In this document: positions 40,130 through 51,575 of the stretch, piece by piece
Position numbering within the stretch: the stretch's first letter is position 1
How the letters are laid out: each line of letters starts with the position of its first letter
Assembly: GCA_018340375.1 (NCBI GenBank)
Contig: JAFFJZ010000002.1
Span: forward strand, 49,372,001-49,436,000
Reading direction: 5' to 3'
DNA: 64,000 nt
Origin: Gonatopus flavifemur
Lineage: Eukaryota; Arthropoda; Insecta; Hymenoptera; Dryinidae
Made by a program: the position numbers and the translations under genes
The notes under the pieces: generated by a model
The model's database searches: none
Seen by the model: the letters and a program-made list of their open reading frames with translations, nothing else
What the model was told of the DNA's origin: nothing

Positions 40130-40727
40130 TATAAGGTAGATGTATCGATGCCTGACCCTGTACAAATAGCTGACCCTCTGTGCATAATTGTAATATACTA
40201 AGCTAAATATCGATCATTTCTCAAATTTTGATGCATCGAAATATTCTGCAAGTTTTGTTTTCGATATACCACCGATCGAGGTGGCAGCGGTGCAAACGAT
40301 TATATGACATGAGACGAGTAAACAAGAACACTCTGTGATTCCGCATCGAGCTGTCATTTTCTTAAAGAAATCGGTAAAGGGTAAGCGGATCTTCTTTAGT
40401 ATTTTTTGATGTACATTTTCATGAAATTTCTGAAATTATTGATGAATATTGTTTGCGTGTAGTTATGAAATGAGTTATCATCGACAATATAACCTTTAAT
40501 TGCATAAATGAATTTTTTCAATGGGTGTCAGGTTTGAGTACAATATCCACAGTCGTGGCACTAGAAGCTGACCCAAAGGGTCAACTTGAGAATCATATCG
40601 TAATTTATAAGTATTTGAAGCTGACCCTGTTGTAGAACTTTCATTATTTAATTGGTTCAGTCATTATATACTGAACAAAAATTAATTTCAGTTTCCATTC
40701 ATTCTATATTTGACTGAAAGAAATATA

Positions 40728-41830
40728 CACTGTAAAAAAATTTCACCGGAAAATTCCAGTACATGTACTGGAAGTCATTAACCTGTACATGTACCGGAAA
40801 ATTTCAGCACATTTGTACTGCAAAAATTCAGTGCAAACGTTATGGAATTTCCGCATCAAAACTGGAAATTTTCTGAGCCTCGGTACTGGAATTTTTCAGT
40901 ACACGAGCTGGACTTTTCCAGGACATGTACTGGAAAATTAATGCTGAAAATATCCATGAAAATTGAAAAAAAATTGCTCACGCAAAGTGATTTTGCAGGG
41001 TCCTTGTGTTCCAAGATGATTGAGAAACTTTTGATCGTTCATTTGGATGGACAGAAACTCATGTCTACCTAACAGGATTTGAACCCACACTTTTCTACCT
41101 GCCTACCAACTGAAACCTAAGACCTAACCGATGAGCTATAGCGCGACATGTTGGAAGGCCAGCTTGGGTTACTACATATGCTTCATATCTAGAACACAAG
41201 AGGATAAGTCTTGGAAAAACCTCATATATCAATTTCATTGGCTACAATTACAATTATTATTCAAAATCTCAATCAGGAAATTTTTAATATAAAGACTTGA
41301 AATTTTTCCTGCCAGAAATGACGAAGTCCAATAGAAGTGGAAAATTTCAGTGCAACAGTGATTAAATTCCGTTGCATAGCAACTGAAAAATTCCATCACA
41401 CGACCTGAAAATTGCAGTTCAAAACCTGTATAATTCAATTGCATAGTAACTGGAAAATTCCATCACAAAACCTGAGAATTGCAGTTAAAAACCTGTATAA
41501 TTCCAGTATACCAACGATTAGGTTTTTTTTTCTAAATTCCAAATTTTTTCTCAAGTCCTTTTTGAGGGAATATTTTTTTTTGGTGCACAAGAACTATAAA
41601 ATTGTAGTACGAGCCGGTAAAATTTTCGCGAAATCATGGCAAAATTTCAGTACATCATCTCAAACTTGAAAATTCCAGTACAATGACTGAATTTTCAGTT
41701 ATGCTTGGTAAATTTTCAGTAACGTAACAACAAAATCTCTGTACATGTACTGGAATATCCATATTCCAGTACTAGCACTGGAAATTTCCAGTCCAGTTGC
41801 ACAGTAAATTTCCAGTTTTTTTTTACAGTG
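40728..41830. mobile_element. 1,103-bp TIR element, copy B
   Basis: Same length as copy A at 8469-9571 and the same by eye except G at 41678 in place of C at 9419. It is flanked by TA (40726-40727, 41831-41832) in unrelated surroundings, so this is transposition and not a segmental duplication. It contains the same tRNA-like module. Near-identity at 32 kb distance indicates recent movement or gene conversion. Confidence 0.93.
41075..41138 (-). promoter_or_regulatory. tRNA-like Pol III promoter module (copy B)
   Basis: Same A box (41138-41128) and B box (41085-41075) as in copy A. Both boxes are unchanged between the two copies. Confidence 0.7.
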
Positions 41831-42820
41831 TAGTTCTTAATGCAGTGAAAAATATTTCAAAAAATTCAATAGTTATCGTTTTATGTTTTTTTTTCATACT
41901 CCTTCATAATTTTTCACATTTTCTGATAATTTTTGAAATTTCCCTCTCATCTCATGATATACCATGAAATATTCATTTCTTAAACTGTTTGAATGTTAAA
42001 AATGTGTTGATTCATTCATTTTTATTATATATTCATTCACATAATTTATATCATATATTCATATATGTATATGATCTCTAGTTTCACAGGAATCATGTCT
42101 TCAAAAAGAAAAATTCTTTAAACATAGTTGTAAATTTGAATGATTTTTTCCAATTTATTAATAAAACTTGTATAAATTATTCTTCCTAATTCAAATAAAA
42201 AATCTTTGTCATTTCAAGAATTTCGGTGAATGAATATATTTCCCTCATATTTGAATGAACTTTCGGTTTAAAATTATGAAATATCTGGATATGAACTTAT
42301 TTTAATCTGCTTTCGCAGCCAAATTATGAACGAAGAATGGATACTCGATGAATCATTTCCATTTTATCATAAGGTGTCAAGAACTGGTGCAACTGGGGTC
42401 AGCTTTAAGTACAAAGTGAAATTACCGGGTCAGGTTAAGGTACAAATTCGCTCATATTTAGAAACATAATAAATCGTATCATAACGAGTTATGGGAAATA
42501 TTCATGTGTGTGGTCGTTTCAGAGATATTTCTGAGAATTGTTTCCAATATTCACATTCTGTGTGAATATTTTGGGTTGTATGTAATTATCAAATATACCA
42601 CAAAGTTACCTTACGGGGTCAGGCACTCGTGCATCTACCTTATACAAAATATACAAAAAATTATGTATATACTTCGTATACACACGGAGAAAAAATGGTT
42701 TGCTACTATAGCGCCTACAAAGAAATTTGTTGTCCCTGCAAAAATATTCACTTCAACAGCTAAGACGTTAGTTCTGTTAACATATTTGTTTATGTCAGCC
42801 AAAAAGTGTGGTTGTGTCAA

Positions 42821-43778
42821 CAGTGGCGTATTTGGGCCTAGGCCAACCTAGGCCTGGGCCTAGGGGCGGCACCACAACCAACCAAAAAAATAAACTCGAT
42901 ATTTTGTGAATATGATTTCTTGAAGTTTTTATACATGGTAATATTGAGTGAATTAATTATTAAAAAATTATGAAGTTCCAGTTCCTCTTGTGCTTATTGA
43001 ACTTCAACTTTGATTTATTAAATAATTCTAATTTTCATTGAAGATTAATTTTTTCAATTCTTATGTCAATTATATCAATAATCATTTTTTCATTCTCAAC
43101 ACGGAAAGTACCCTAACATACGAGTAATACGGATAGTAACCGCAATCGATTGCATTACTCTACACTGTCAGAGATATCTGAAAGTTTTTTTCAATCACCT
43201 ACGTGAATTCAGGTTCAAACACATTTTAAATTACATTTAAGGTACAAACATATTAAACTTTCTATTCTTTGAATAAATAGCAATTTACTTTATTTTATGT
43301 TAGGGAGGTTTCAACGAGGTTAGAACTACAAAGAATTATATATACCACTCAAAATTCCCGCCCCAATATTACTTCTAAATTTTGAGACATCTGGTGATCA
43401 ATTTGAAAATCTCAACACAACTACTCAGATAGCACAAGAATTCTAAAAGAGTTCATTGAAATGAGTGAAGAATTATTTAAGATCTACGATAAATCAATGT
43501 AGACTTAATTCTTTATCAATATTATGTATTGAAGCTAAAATGGTTTCAGAAATTAATTATAATTCACTTATAGAAGAATTCGCTGCATTAAAGGCTCGAA
43601 GAGCTGCTGTAACATAAGATTATCAAATGTAAAATTGAATCAATGCTAATAAAGAAGAGAAAAGAAAAAAAAACATAACATAAATGTATAGAATCATTAT
43701 TTGTGAATTTTGATACTTGAGAGAAGGGCGGCATCATATATCTGGCCTAGGGACGGCAAATTTCCTAATGCGGCCCTG
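42821..43778 (+). mobile_element. hAT relic with 8-bp target duplication
   Basis: 958 bp. The left end CAGTGGCGTATTTGGGCC and right end AAATTTCCTAATGCGGCCCTG form short imperfect inverted repeats starting CAG/CTG, as in hAT elements. A perfect 8-bp duplication TGTGTCAA flanks it (42813-42820, 43779-43786), the hAT hallmark. Inside, only the C-terminal end of a transposase is readable. It is an internally deleted copy. Confidence 0.88.
43501..43617 (+). pseudogene. hAT transposase C-terminal dimerisation remnant
   Basis: A 38-residue open stretch, RLNSLSILCIEAKMVSEINY then NSLIEEFAALKARRAAVT and a stop at 43615-43617, resembles the end of hAT (ZMYM-type) transposases, where LSxLxIE is followed by a DxxIxxFAxxKARR tail. 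Upstream frames are decayed beyond recognition. The catalytic domain is absent. Confidence 0.7.
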
Positions 43779-43875
43779 TGTGTCAATCATTTTTTTGCTC
43801 TTCCAGCTAATTTTTTTGTAGGCGTTATAGTAACAGACCTGTTTGTTGTGCCAGCAATATTTTTTTCTCCGTGCA

Positions 43876-44869
43876 GTTGATATTTTCATAGGAGGCTTTA
43901 CGGGGAATGATACTTTTTCAATCTACTGTACTGTAGGAAAAAAAATATAACGATGCGATGAATCACTGGCCACGTAGAAAGTGCAAACAGTAACAATTGG
44001 TTATCAGGAAAAAACTGTATATCAGACGATACCGTTGATAATTCATCGAGGGGCGTACGTCCAGTTTTATTTGTAACATCTCATTCAACGTACAACGTCA
44101 GTCCCAATCCACATATTCGTGTTATTGGTTTATATCACGTACTCTTTGTTATATCGAGGACACTAAATTCTCGTCATTCCAATATGATTCTTCATGAAAT
44201 GTGAAGAATGACGAATTTGAGATCACACTTTTTTCCACAATTCGCAAAAATGAATATTTCAAAAATTGATTGAAAAAGAAGAGCAGAGTGGTACTACGAA
44301 TTTGATGGATATTGATTTCCAAGTTTATAAATATAGATTCTAATATTCTCTCTCCTCCGATTTTTTCCCATACTTGAACGTTAAAGACTGACTCGAGTTT
44401 TCCTTATTCTTTCGAATCTGCTTCTGCAAAGTTAGATGTCGGGCAAAGGCCTCGAGCGACGAGCAACCAGAAATTTCTATAACGGGCTGTTCACTCCACA
44501 AAATTGGATTTACAAGATTCATGAAACATACATTCAAAGGTCCGGGTTCCTTGTAGAGTTACACTCCTAAGATTCACTCTCCTTTCAGAAGCTCAGCCAA
44601 TCTTACCGTCGCTGAGAGATATATTATTATCCTTTCTCCAACGGTATCGGATAGCGTGAAATGAAAATCAAACTGTCTGATTCAATATTTGTTCCTTCCG
44701 TTTCGTAGCTCCCCTAGTGCTTTGCATATTTTGAAAAGTCATATCCATCACGAATCTTCGTGATGATTCCAACAGATTGATCTATTCTGTTAAAAATGTC
44801 TGCTTGCAGCTTCAATCACGTTATAAACTCAATTCTCAATTCAATCACCAAGAACTGGAAATGAATAAT
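43876..44869. other. Intergenic stretch, nothing recognised
   Basis: About 1 kb with no supportable gene or repeat boundary. Confidence 0.5.
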
Positions 44870-44871
44870 TA

Positions 44872-45768
44872 ACCATATAGAAATTTACAATTGGCGCTAG
44901 CATGGCACGATGTAGTTGAAGTATGGCCGAGGCTTGGCAACCAAGCATGGCACAAACCTGAAATGATAACATCATTTTATTATTTACCTACGTGTTTTTC
45001 CAATGGAGTTCCATCATCGATGAAACAATGGCAATTAAACATACCATCATTGGAAATTTTGTTTGTCAATGCTGCGCCAATGATCAAAGTAAAAAATATT
45101 TAACCCAGAAATATATAAAAAGTATGCGCATTCCGCAATTTCTGATATATGTTGTTTGAAGTCTCATTGTTTTCCCCTTATTTATTTGTGAACACCTCGG
45201 CGTCTTTTGTCGGTAAATTTTGCCATGAGAAGTAAACACAATGTATGTTGGCTCAGCGGTAGGAGACCTCTAGTGTGACTCATAGTAAACAGCGATTGAC
45301 TGTTCTTCCAAAGACTTACTTAAGCCTTATATATTTCTTCGTATACGCGTTTCACCACTCGCGAGAAACACTTGATTAGTAACGTAGCAAAAATATTATA
45401 TACGTTGCCAATATTGAGCAATGCTATTACCAATGATCGGCGCTACATTGAAAGCTAATTTCTACCGAAACTAGGCCAAAGTTTGGGGCGATATCCAACC
45501 ACATTTTAAATGATCCTGGCGTTGAATGGAATCTATCGTTTAGTCAATGTTGGGCCAAGGATGAGCCAAGCAAGAGCCAAGCTTGGCGCAATTGTGTCAC
45601 AATAATAGGCTGACAACCAAAATTCGTTGAACACCGACATCGATGCATCGTTATATTTATTGTTAATCAACATTGAAGATTTATAGATTGCCAAGCCTTG
45701 TCTGTCAACATTGCGCCAAGCTATATTTTGTTGTCAGCATTGGCGAAGCCCAAAAATTCTTGTATGGG
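44872..45768 (+). mobile_element. CCCATA element, copy 3
   Basis: Same orientation as copy 1. Left end ACCATATAGAAATTTACAAT (first C mutated to A), right end AATTCTTGTATGGG, flanked by TA (44870-44871, 45769-45770). 897 bp, with the TTGGCGCTAGCATGG start conserved. No coding region. Confidence 0.88.
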
Positions 45769-45770
45769 TA

Positions 45771-47028
45771 GACATTATTTGAATAGCTACGGGAAATTTA
45801 GCTACGGGAGCTATTTTTCAGATGTCACAGCTACTCACTTAACGTTCCCAGGTGAAAACATTTTGTAGGGTTCTTGTCAGGATTTGGTTGTACACAACCA
45901 TTCTCACTCAATCATGTCTGAGGGGGGAAGCTCCTCCAGAACTTTCAAATTTTGCATTTTTGGTTTTTTGCTTTAAAAATTCAATTACAACCTTAAGAAT
46001 ATATTTTCAATGTTTTAAGCCCAATATGAGTGACCTGGGTTTAACAATAGGCTTGGAATGTAAGATTTTCGCAGACTTGTACGATAGCAATCGAGTATAG
46101 AGACAAGAGCGACGTTCGTTAACATCGACAAAAGAGGCCAGAACTGCACAGAAAGAAAAGAATGCGGCCGTAATGAATGATTTTCACGAGGTAGAAGGTT
46201 TGCTTTATGGTTCTGGTATCGCGGATTAAGCTTGGGTGACTATAAATTGCTTTTAATTCTACTTTACAAGAACAAAAACTTTGAGGCGTTTTTCTCAAAA
46301 CATGTTTTTTTCCGCGCCGGGGACTATAACTCAAAAAGTACTTGAGATATCAACTTGAAATTTTCCGCAGATATTGTTCAACGTATTGGCCTCAGCATAT
46401 ACCTAAAAGTTTGCATAAATCATAACTAAAAATATTGTTTACAACAATTTGTTCATGAAAAAAAAGGTTTAATTTTGTTCTTTTTGTGTCCAAATTTTTA
46501 ATTTTTTGTTTTTTTCGTTAAAAGTAGGTATATACTGAGCGGAATAACTTATTCTAATGGAAAAATTTTGGTCGGTTGATTTCAGTTGACTACAAGAGGC
46601 TGGGCACTTCCCGGCGCAAAATGAAGGGGCAAGTTTCAGCAGCTGTAACTCCCCCATTTCGTTTTTTTTTTGTTATGAAAAAATTCATATGAATAAATTA
46701 AAACTTCAATTATAATAAATTGTTTCTTTGAGCACGATAAATACTCTCAATTTCTTGTGAAAAATCATTGAAAAACCTGTTGTCTGGAGTAGTTGCCCCC
46801 CTTAATGTTACATGGAGGTCATAGAATTTGTGTAGAACCAAATCCTTATAAGAATTCTACTCAATTTTTTCACCTTGGTTAGCACCAAGAAATGTAGCTA
46901 CCACAGCAAAAATTCAACCCCTGAATCATTTAGTCATCCAAATATTACCCACAAAACCTGTGCAGTTATAGCTAGGATTTCCTACTGTGACAGCTGAAAA
47001 ATAGCTACAGCTGCAATTATTCAAGCTA
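45771..47028. mobile_element. Long-TIR foldback element carrying a nested TTAA-type element
   Basis: Left arm (about 45777-45890) and right arm (about 46840-47022) are imperfect inverted copies. TTGAATAGCTACGGG with GCTATTTTTCAGATGTCACAG on the left matches GCTATTTTTCAGCTGTCACAG in inverse on the right. CCAGGTGAAAACA pairs with TTTTTTCACCTTGG further in. The outer ends are not sharply defined, as it is squeezed between CCCATA copy 3 and the MITE at 47031. The interior holds the 45922-46801 element. Confidence 0.6.
45922..46801. mobile_element. TTAA-type element with GGGGGCAACTACTCCAGA ends
   Basis: Left end GGGGGGAAGCTCCTCCAGA and right end TCTGGAGTAGTTGCCCCC form imperfect inverted repeats. 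The right side is followed by TTAA (46802-46805); the left is preceded by CTGA, a probable decayed TTAA. Interior phrases resemble those of 49895-50614. No transposase is visible. TTAA targets fit piggyBac or Kolobok-type mobilisation (inference). Confidence 0.6.
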
Positions 47029-47030
47029 TA

Positions 47031-47238
47031 CACAGTGAAAAATTTTGTGTATTTTTAACACACGTGTGTATGTCCCAGGAGGTCCCCTCACAGCTTATGT
47101 TGAATATTAATACAAAAAATGTATCAATCAACAGAAAAATGTTAGATTTATATTGAAAATCGGTGTATTTCAGAATTTGATGTTGTTTTAAACACAAACT
47201 CTAAGTGGACCTTCTGTGATACAAAATTTTTCGCTGTG
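47031..47238. repeat. CACAGTGAAAAATTTT MITE
   Basis: 208 bp, ends CACAGTGAAAAATTTTGTGT and CAAAATTTTTCGCTGTG, flanked by TA (47029-47030, 47239-47240). A degraded relative is at about 59366-59507. Confidence 0.85.
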
Positions 47239-47240
47239 TA

Positions 47241-49890
47241 GCATTGAAAAAAGGTGGTAAAAAAGTAAATTTGCCACAGGTATTTCATTTTTTCGCGTGA
47301 AATTTAATTGTTGTCAATGTTTTAAGCACTTTTCATCGATCATTGTCACGTATAATGAATTCTTCTGAAATCCGTGTTCTCTGGACGATAAGAAGAAAAC
47401 TCCAACACCACGAAGATGTTTTTCTCGCCTAGTTGTTTTCTCCCTCGTAATATCAAAGGATGGAATAATTTTTCCTTCATAACTCCATCAGAGTTCTCTT
47501 CGTCTAGCTACGGGAAAATGGTTGTCAAGCTTTCATCCGAAGGTTTCCTCGACAGATGTGCATTAACCTTATTGGAGAATAAACTTAATAGCAAGGCAAG
47601 AAAAAGAGTGCAATAATGGTGAAGGGTATAGAAAGAAGAAGAGGGAGCGGGAGACGTAGAAAAAGTCATACACAGAGAGGAAGAGGACAATTTTAACCTT
47701 GTAAATCACCTTACTGACCTTATTGGGTGGGTAATGGAATTGTAAATAATTGTAACCACTGCTAAGACTTTCCTCTTAATTGGAAACTCCACAGCCTTCG
47801 AAGCGGTACGATAATGCATTGAAATCTAAAATAGAAATATAAAGTTACGCGAATCCAAGGTAATCTTGTTGTCTATTTTAGTACAGCAAAAATCATTTTT
47901 CTTGTAACGAGGTCGGAGAGTAGAAATCTGAGAGAGCGATGGATGCAATTAATTCAACCTTATCGATATTCCGTTTAGAATCATTCAGTATAATTCATAA
48001 TATACATGTAGAGTACAGGTGTTATTCGAAGAACTTTATGATTCATTGAATTATTCATTGTAAAGATTCGAGCAGGGATGAGATACTTTAACATTGAAGA
48101 ATGTGTATCGTATTTAGATTAAGAGACTCCTAAAACTGTTGTAATGGAACCCTCTGTGTCTGTTTATCCTCCAGTCGGTTCCTGTTTCTCATTTCCATGC
48201 ACTCAGTGTACATCGGATCCCCTGTGATATGTAAAAACAAATAATAATCCAAGCTCATTTCAATCTTCTCTCCATCCTCATGGTAATTTGTTGTTTTTAA
48301 TTTGATTCAAATTTTTGATATACTCTTTTATGGATAGTTTGAATGAACGTTCCACTAAATTTCTACGTGATAACAGTAGAATGATTTTCAATTTTTTATA
48401 GGATTTACTGGAGTAGTTTCACAAGATTTGCTTTAAACTCCAAGTCATTCTGTAATTAGGAATTCACGAACTCAGACAAAAATCTTGCTTGTTTTACAAC
48501 TTTCAGATCTCGCTTGTACTCGGATGCATAATTCGTTGAACTTGCGCGGAATTGGGAATCTAATCTCTCATTCTTTCATCGGTTGTCAGAGATTATACCC
48601 AGTGAAATTTCTACGACTTTTCGTTTAATTGAAAAAAGTCTCATCAAATGAGAACGTTTTGTTCTTCCTGAATTCATGGCATTGCAAAGATTCCATTCGT
48701 AGCTCCGATAAATATCTGCAACGATGTTCGAAAAACCAGGCTTTACCACTTTATTTGACGTTTCCTATATATAAATGAAGACTTATACGATGAAGAGCCA
48801 TACAACTCCCACTTATCTGGTGTGAAAATAAATTTTTCAGACCCGAGGAACGGTTTTCAAATAAAAATCTCTCCCTCTTAATAAAAAGGCTGGAAGTAGG
48901 TTGAGTTCGAGTTTCATTACATCCTAGTAAATATAGTTCCTTCTATACAGCAGGTCATAAATTTTGTCAGCATAATAGCACTTCAAACAAACTCGAGTAT
49001 GAGGAGAAGATTAAAAGAAAGTTCAACTTGTCGTCTTAAGCGATGTCGCTAATTTCTAATTTAGATCATATTTCCTTGTAAGCTTATATAGCGTGTATTG
49101 TCGATCGATGTTTCGTGAATATTACACGAAAGACCATTGGAATGACCTCCAACGAGGAAATTCTGTACAACTGCGCGTTGATGTAGAAAATAATAATGTA
49201 CCGATTCACATACATATAGTATCTGATGAATTTTTCCATGCATACTATACTTCTGTTTTCTCCGCATCCATATGAAAACCACATAAATACGCGTCATCGA
49301 GGTTTGAGTTAAGTGATACACGCCCCCTGTCATTATTTACAACTTTTATAGAAACAAATATCAAGTTTGCAGCGCCATATTATATTTCATGGTACAACGA
49401 AGCGATCTCGTGGCATGTATTTGAGATATCGTGAAAAACGATACCAACCTCGAACCACCAAAATCAATGAACGGATTGTATGATAAAATCCAGTTGATTG
49501 GAAAACTACTGGAATCATTCTCGGAGACTGTCGAAGGTTGATTTAATTGTTTTCAGTTTTATATTGGAAGGATTCAAATGAGTATATGAATAACCCGTTC
49601 GATCGCGTTCTATTTATTCATAAAATTCATCATGAAAAGTAATGGAGGATTAATATATTGAGAACTATTCTCCGCCCTCTTTTTGGAAATCATGTTATAC
49701 TTTGATATATCGATTTTTTTGTATGATTGACGTGCGATGAAAAATACATATTTCGATTGCTGATAGAAAGTCTCTTATAAATCGACATTGTGTTGATTTC
49801 AACTTCGATTCGATTCAGGATTCAATAATTATTACAGTTTGAACTGTAAATTCTACTCAAACTCCTGCGTTCATCACCATTAAATGAGTC
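47241..49890. other. Intergenic stretch, no gene recognised
   Basis: About 2.6 kb. The frame at 47416-47616 (+) and the purine-rich sequence after it give Lys/Glu-rich translations, but I recognise no family. No terminal repeats found. Confidence 0.5.
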
Positions 49891-49894
49891 TTAA

Positions 49895-50614
49895 GGAGTT
49901 ATATACAGTTCGAATTTTCAAAAAATTGATTTTGTTTTATTTCATTTTCGTAATTTACATACATTCAAGTATACACATAGAAAATTTCAAATCAATTCGG
50001 CGATTATTGTCCAAGTTACACGCACATTTGTAAAATTTTTTCACTCTATGTCAAGTGCTTTTGGAATTTTGAATTCGTTTTTCTCCAAACTGTGTTTTCA
50101 AAGTCGGTGACCAAGATTTCTCGAAAACGGCTGGATCGATCAGTCTCAAATTTTCAACACGAGCTTGTTGACTATATTTTTCAGTAATTAATCGAAGGTT
50201 TCTTCTCACCGATGAATATTTTTATTTTTATGAACAATTTAAGGCCAAAATTTTGGCGCAAAATCGATTTTTTTTTAGAAGCCGCCATTTTGTCAAAAAA
50301 TTTTATTTTGCTTATTCCTTTGATTAATTACCAGATTATGCATTACTTCAATAAAATCCATTTGGTTCTTTCATTTTAAAAGAGTTAGTCCCGAGATATC
50401 AGGTCACCGCGAAGCGCTTTTTTTTAGAGGAGCTCCCGAAGATCAGCTATAACAGCTCTCAAAATCATTATTTTTACACATAAAAAATATTAAAATACAG
50501 GTCAAAGTTATCTCATTATGTGTAAAAATTTTTACAATAATCAATTCAACTGTCTTTTCAGGAAAAATTCTTGAAAAATCCCTTTTTTTGCGCCCCTTAA
50601 CTGTATATAACCCC
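49895..50614. mobile_element. TTAA-bounded element with GGGGTTATATACAGTT ends
   Basis: 720-bp non-autonomous element. TTAA at 49891-49894 is followed by GGAGTTATATACAGTT; on the right AACTGTATATAACCCC is followed by TTAA at 50615-50618. Inverted ends are 16 bp with one mismatch. No open frame of note. It shares its right TTAA with the next element, so the two insertions abut exactly. Target and structure suggest a piggyBac or Kolobok-type source (inference). Confidence 0.85.
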
Positions 50615-50831
50615 TTAAGAGGTAATATCACCTTGTGGCAAAAAAATTTTTTGTCCACAAATGATAGAAACATTTTTGCAATATGGGGTTTTGTGGACAT
50701 GAAATCACTACTAGTCTTCGAGTACCAGAAACACATTTTATTATATTTTTACAATACGAAATGGGGGCATATCAGCACAATCAAGATAAGCCTGTTAATT
50801 TACATAAGCGTACCGCTACAGGTCACAATTA

Positions 50832-51079
50832 TGAATGTAGAACAAAAAACTAAACAATTTCTCAAAATATAGTCCAAAATCTAGCGAACATCGTACGATT
50901 TCTTCAAAAAATTGAATAAATATGAAAGATTTTCGGTCGGTTTAACAAAGAAAAAATCGAGAAAAAAAATTCAAATCAATGCCATTTTCTTTAGAATCAG
51001 TTTTTCGGAAAAATCATACGATGTTCGCTAGATATTGAAATATATTTTGAGAAATTTTTCAGTTATTGTCCTACATTCA
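50832..51079. repeat. TGAATGTAG foldback MITE inside the left arm
   Basis: 248 bp with arms of about 70 bp, from TGAATGTAGAACAAAAAACT to the inverted copy ending CTACATTCA, flanked by TA (50830-50831, 51080-51081). The uninterrupted right arm of the host element (ACAATTACACAGGCCTGC on the inverse strand near 52825-52845) shows the empty site. Confidence 0.78.
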
Positions 51080-51131
51080 TAACACAGGCCTGCAAGGTTT
51101 TCCCCCCTTGGAACTGGTGACCATTTCCCGG

Positions 51132-51575
51132 CCCTGCTAAATTTTCCCAATAAAGAACGATACAAAACGATACCTTTTTTCTATAGTTTTCAATGAGGTT
51201 TCTGAATACGGAATTTACGAAGTTATATCGTTATTAAACGATAGAACTCTATCGTTCCTTATCGTTTTCTATAAAAATTCAAAAGAATGTATGGGATTTT
51301 ATCATGAAATTCGTATAAGAAAAGTACCATTTATTTGGGAAAAAATAGTTATGTGTTCCAAAATAAGTAGTACTTTTTCTATACGAATTTCACGATAAAA
51401 TCCCATACATTCTTTTGAATTTTCATAGAAAACGATAAGGAACGATAGAGTTCTATCGTTCAATAACGATACAACTTCGTAAATTCCGTATTCAGAAACC
51501 TCATTGAAAACTATAGAAGAAATTTATCGTTTTTTATCGTTTTTTATCATTCTTTATGGGGACAATTTAGCAGGG
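51132..51575. repeat. 444-bp near-perfect hairpin element
   Basis: Arms of about 200 bp, highly similar by eye, run from CCCTGCTAAATTTTCCCAAT to the inverted ATTTAGCAGGG, with a loop of a few tens of bases near 51340-51360. The arms contain the small palindrome CGATAGAACTCTATCG. A CGG triplet on each side (51129-51131, 51576-51578) may be the target duplication. If transcribed it would give a long double-stranded stem. Confidence 0.85.

Larger units (their letters stand above)
40134..42640. mobile_element. AGGTAGATG element with subterminal GGGTCA repeats
   Basis: Imperfect inverted ends are AGGTAGATGTATCGATGCCTG at the left, continuing ACCCTG, and GGGGTCAGGCACTCGTGCATC, continuing TACCT, at the right. 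Both are flanked by TATA (40130-40133, 42641-42644). TGACCC or GGGTCA occurs several times near both ends: about 40155, 40176, 40570 and 40626 at the left, and 42408, 42440 and 42617 at the right. This fits subterminal binding sites. Excluding the nested 1,103-bp copy it is about 1.4 kb. No transposase frame was recognised and the superfamily is not assigned. Confidence 0.7.
42683..43873. repeat. CACGGAGAAAAAA MITE, copy 1, split by a hAT relic
   Basis: Ends CACGGAGAAAAAATGGTTTG and TATTTTTTTCTCCGTG, flanked by CA on both sides (42681-42682, 43874-43875). Inner arms CTATAGCGCCTACAAA and TTTTTGTAGGCGTTATAG are inverted. Without the hAT insertion and its duplication it is about 225 bp. A second copy in opposite orientation lies at 62687-62893, also flanked by CA. 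Confidence 0.85.

Noticed and set aside
47416..47700. Lys-rich frame resembling the tail of a retroelement protein
   Set aside because: I could not match any conserved motif, and the continuation is a purine-rich stretch with stops.
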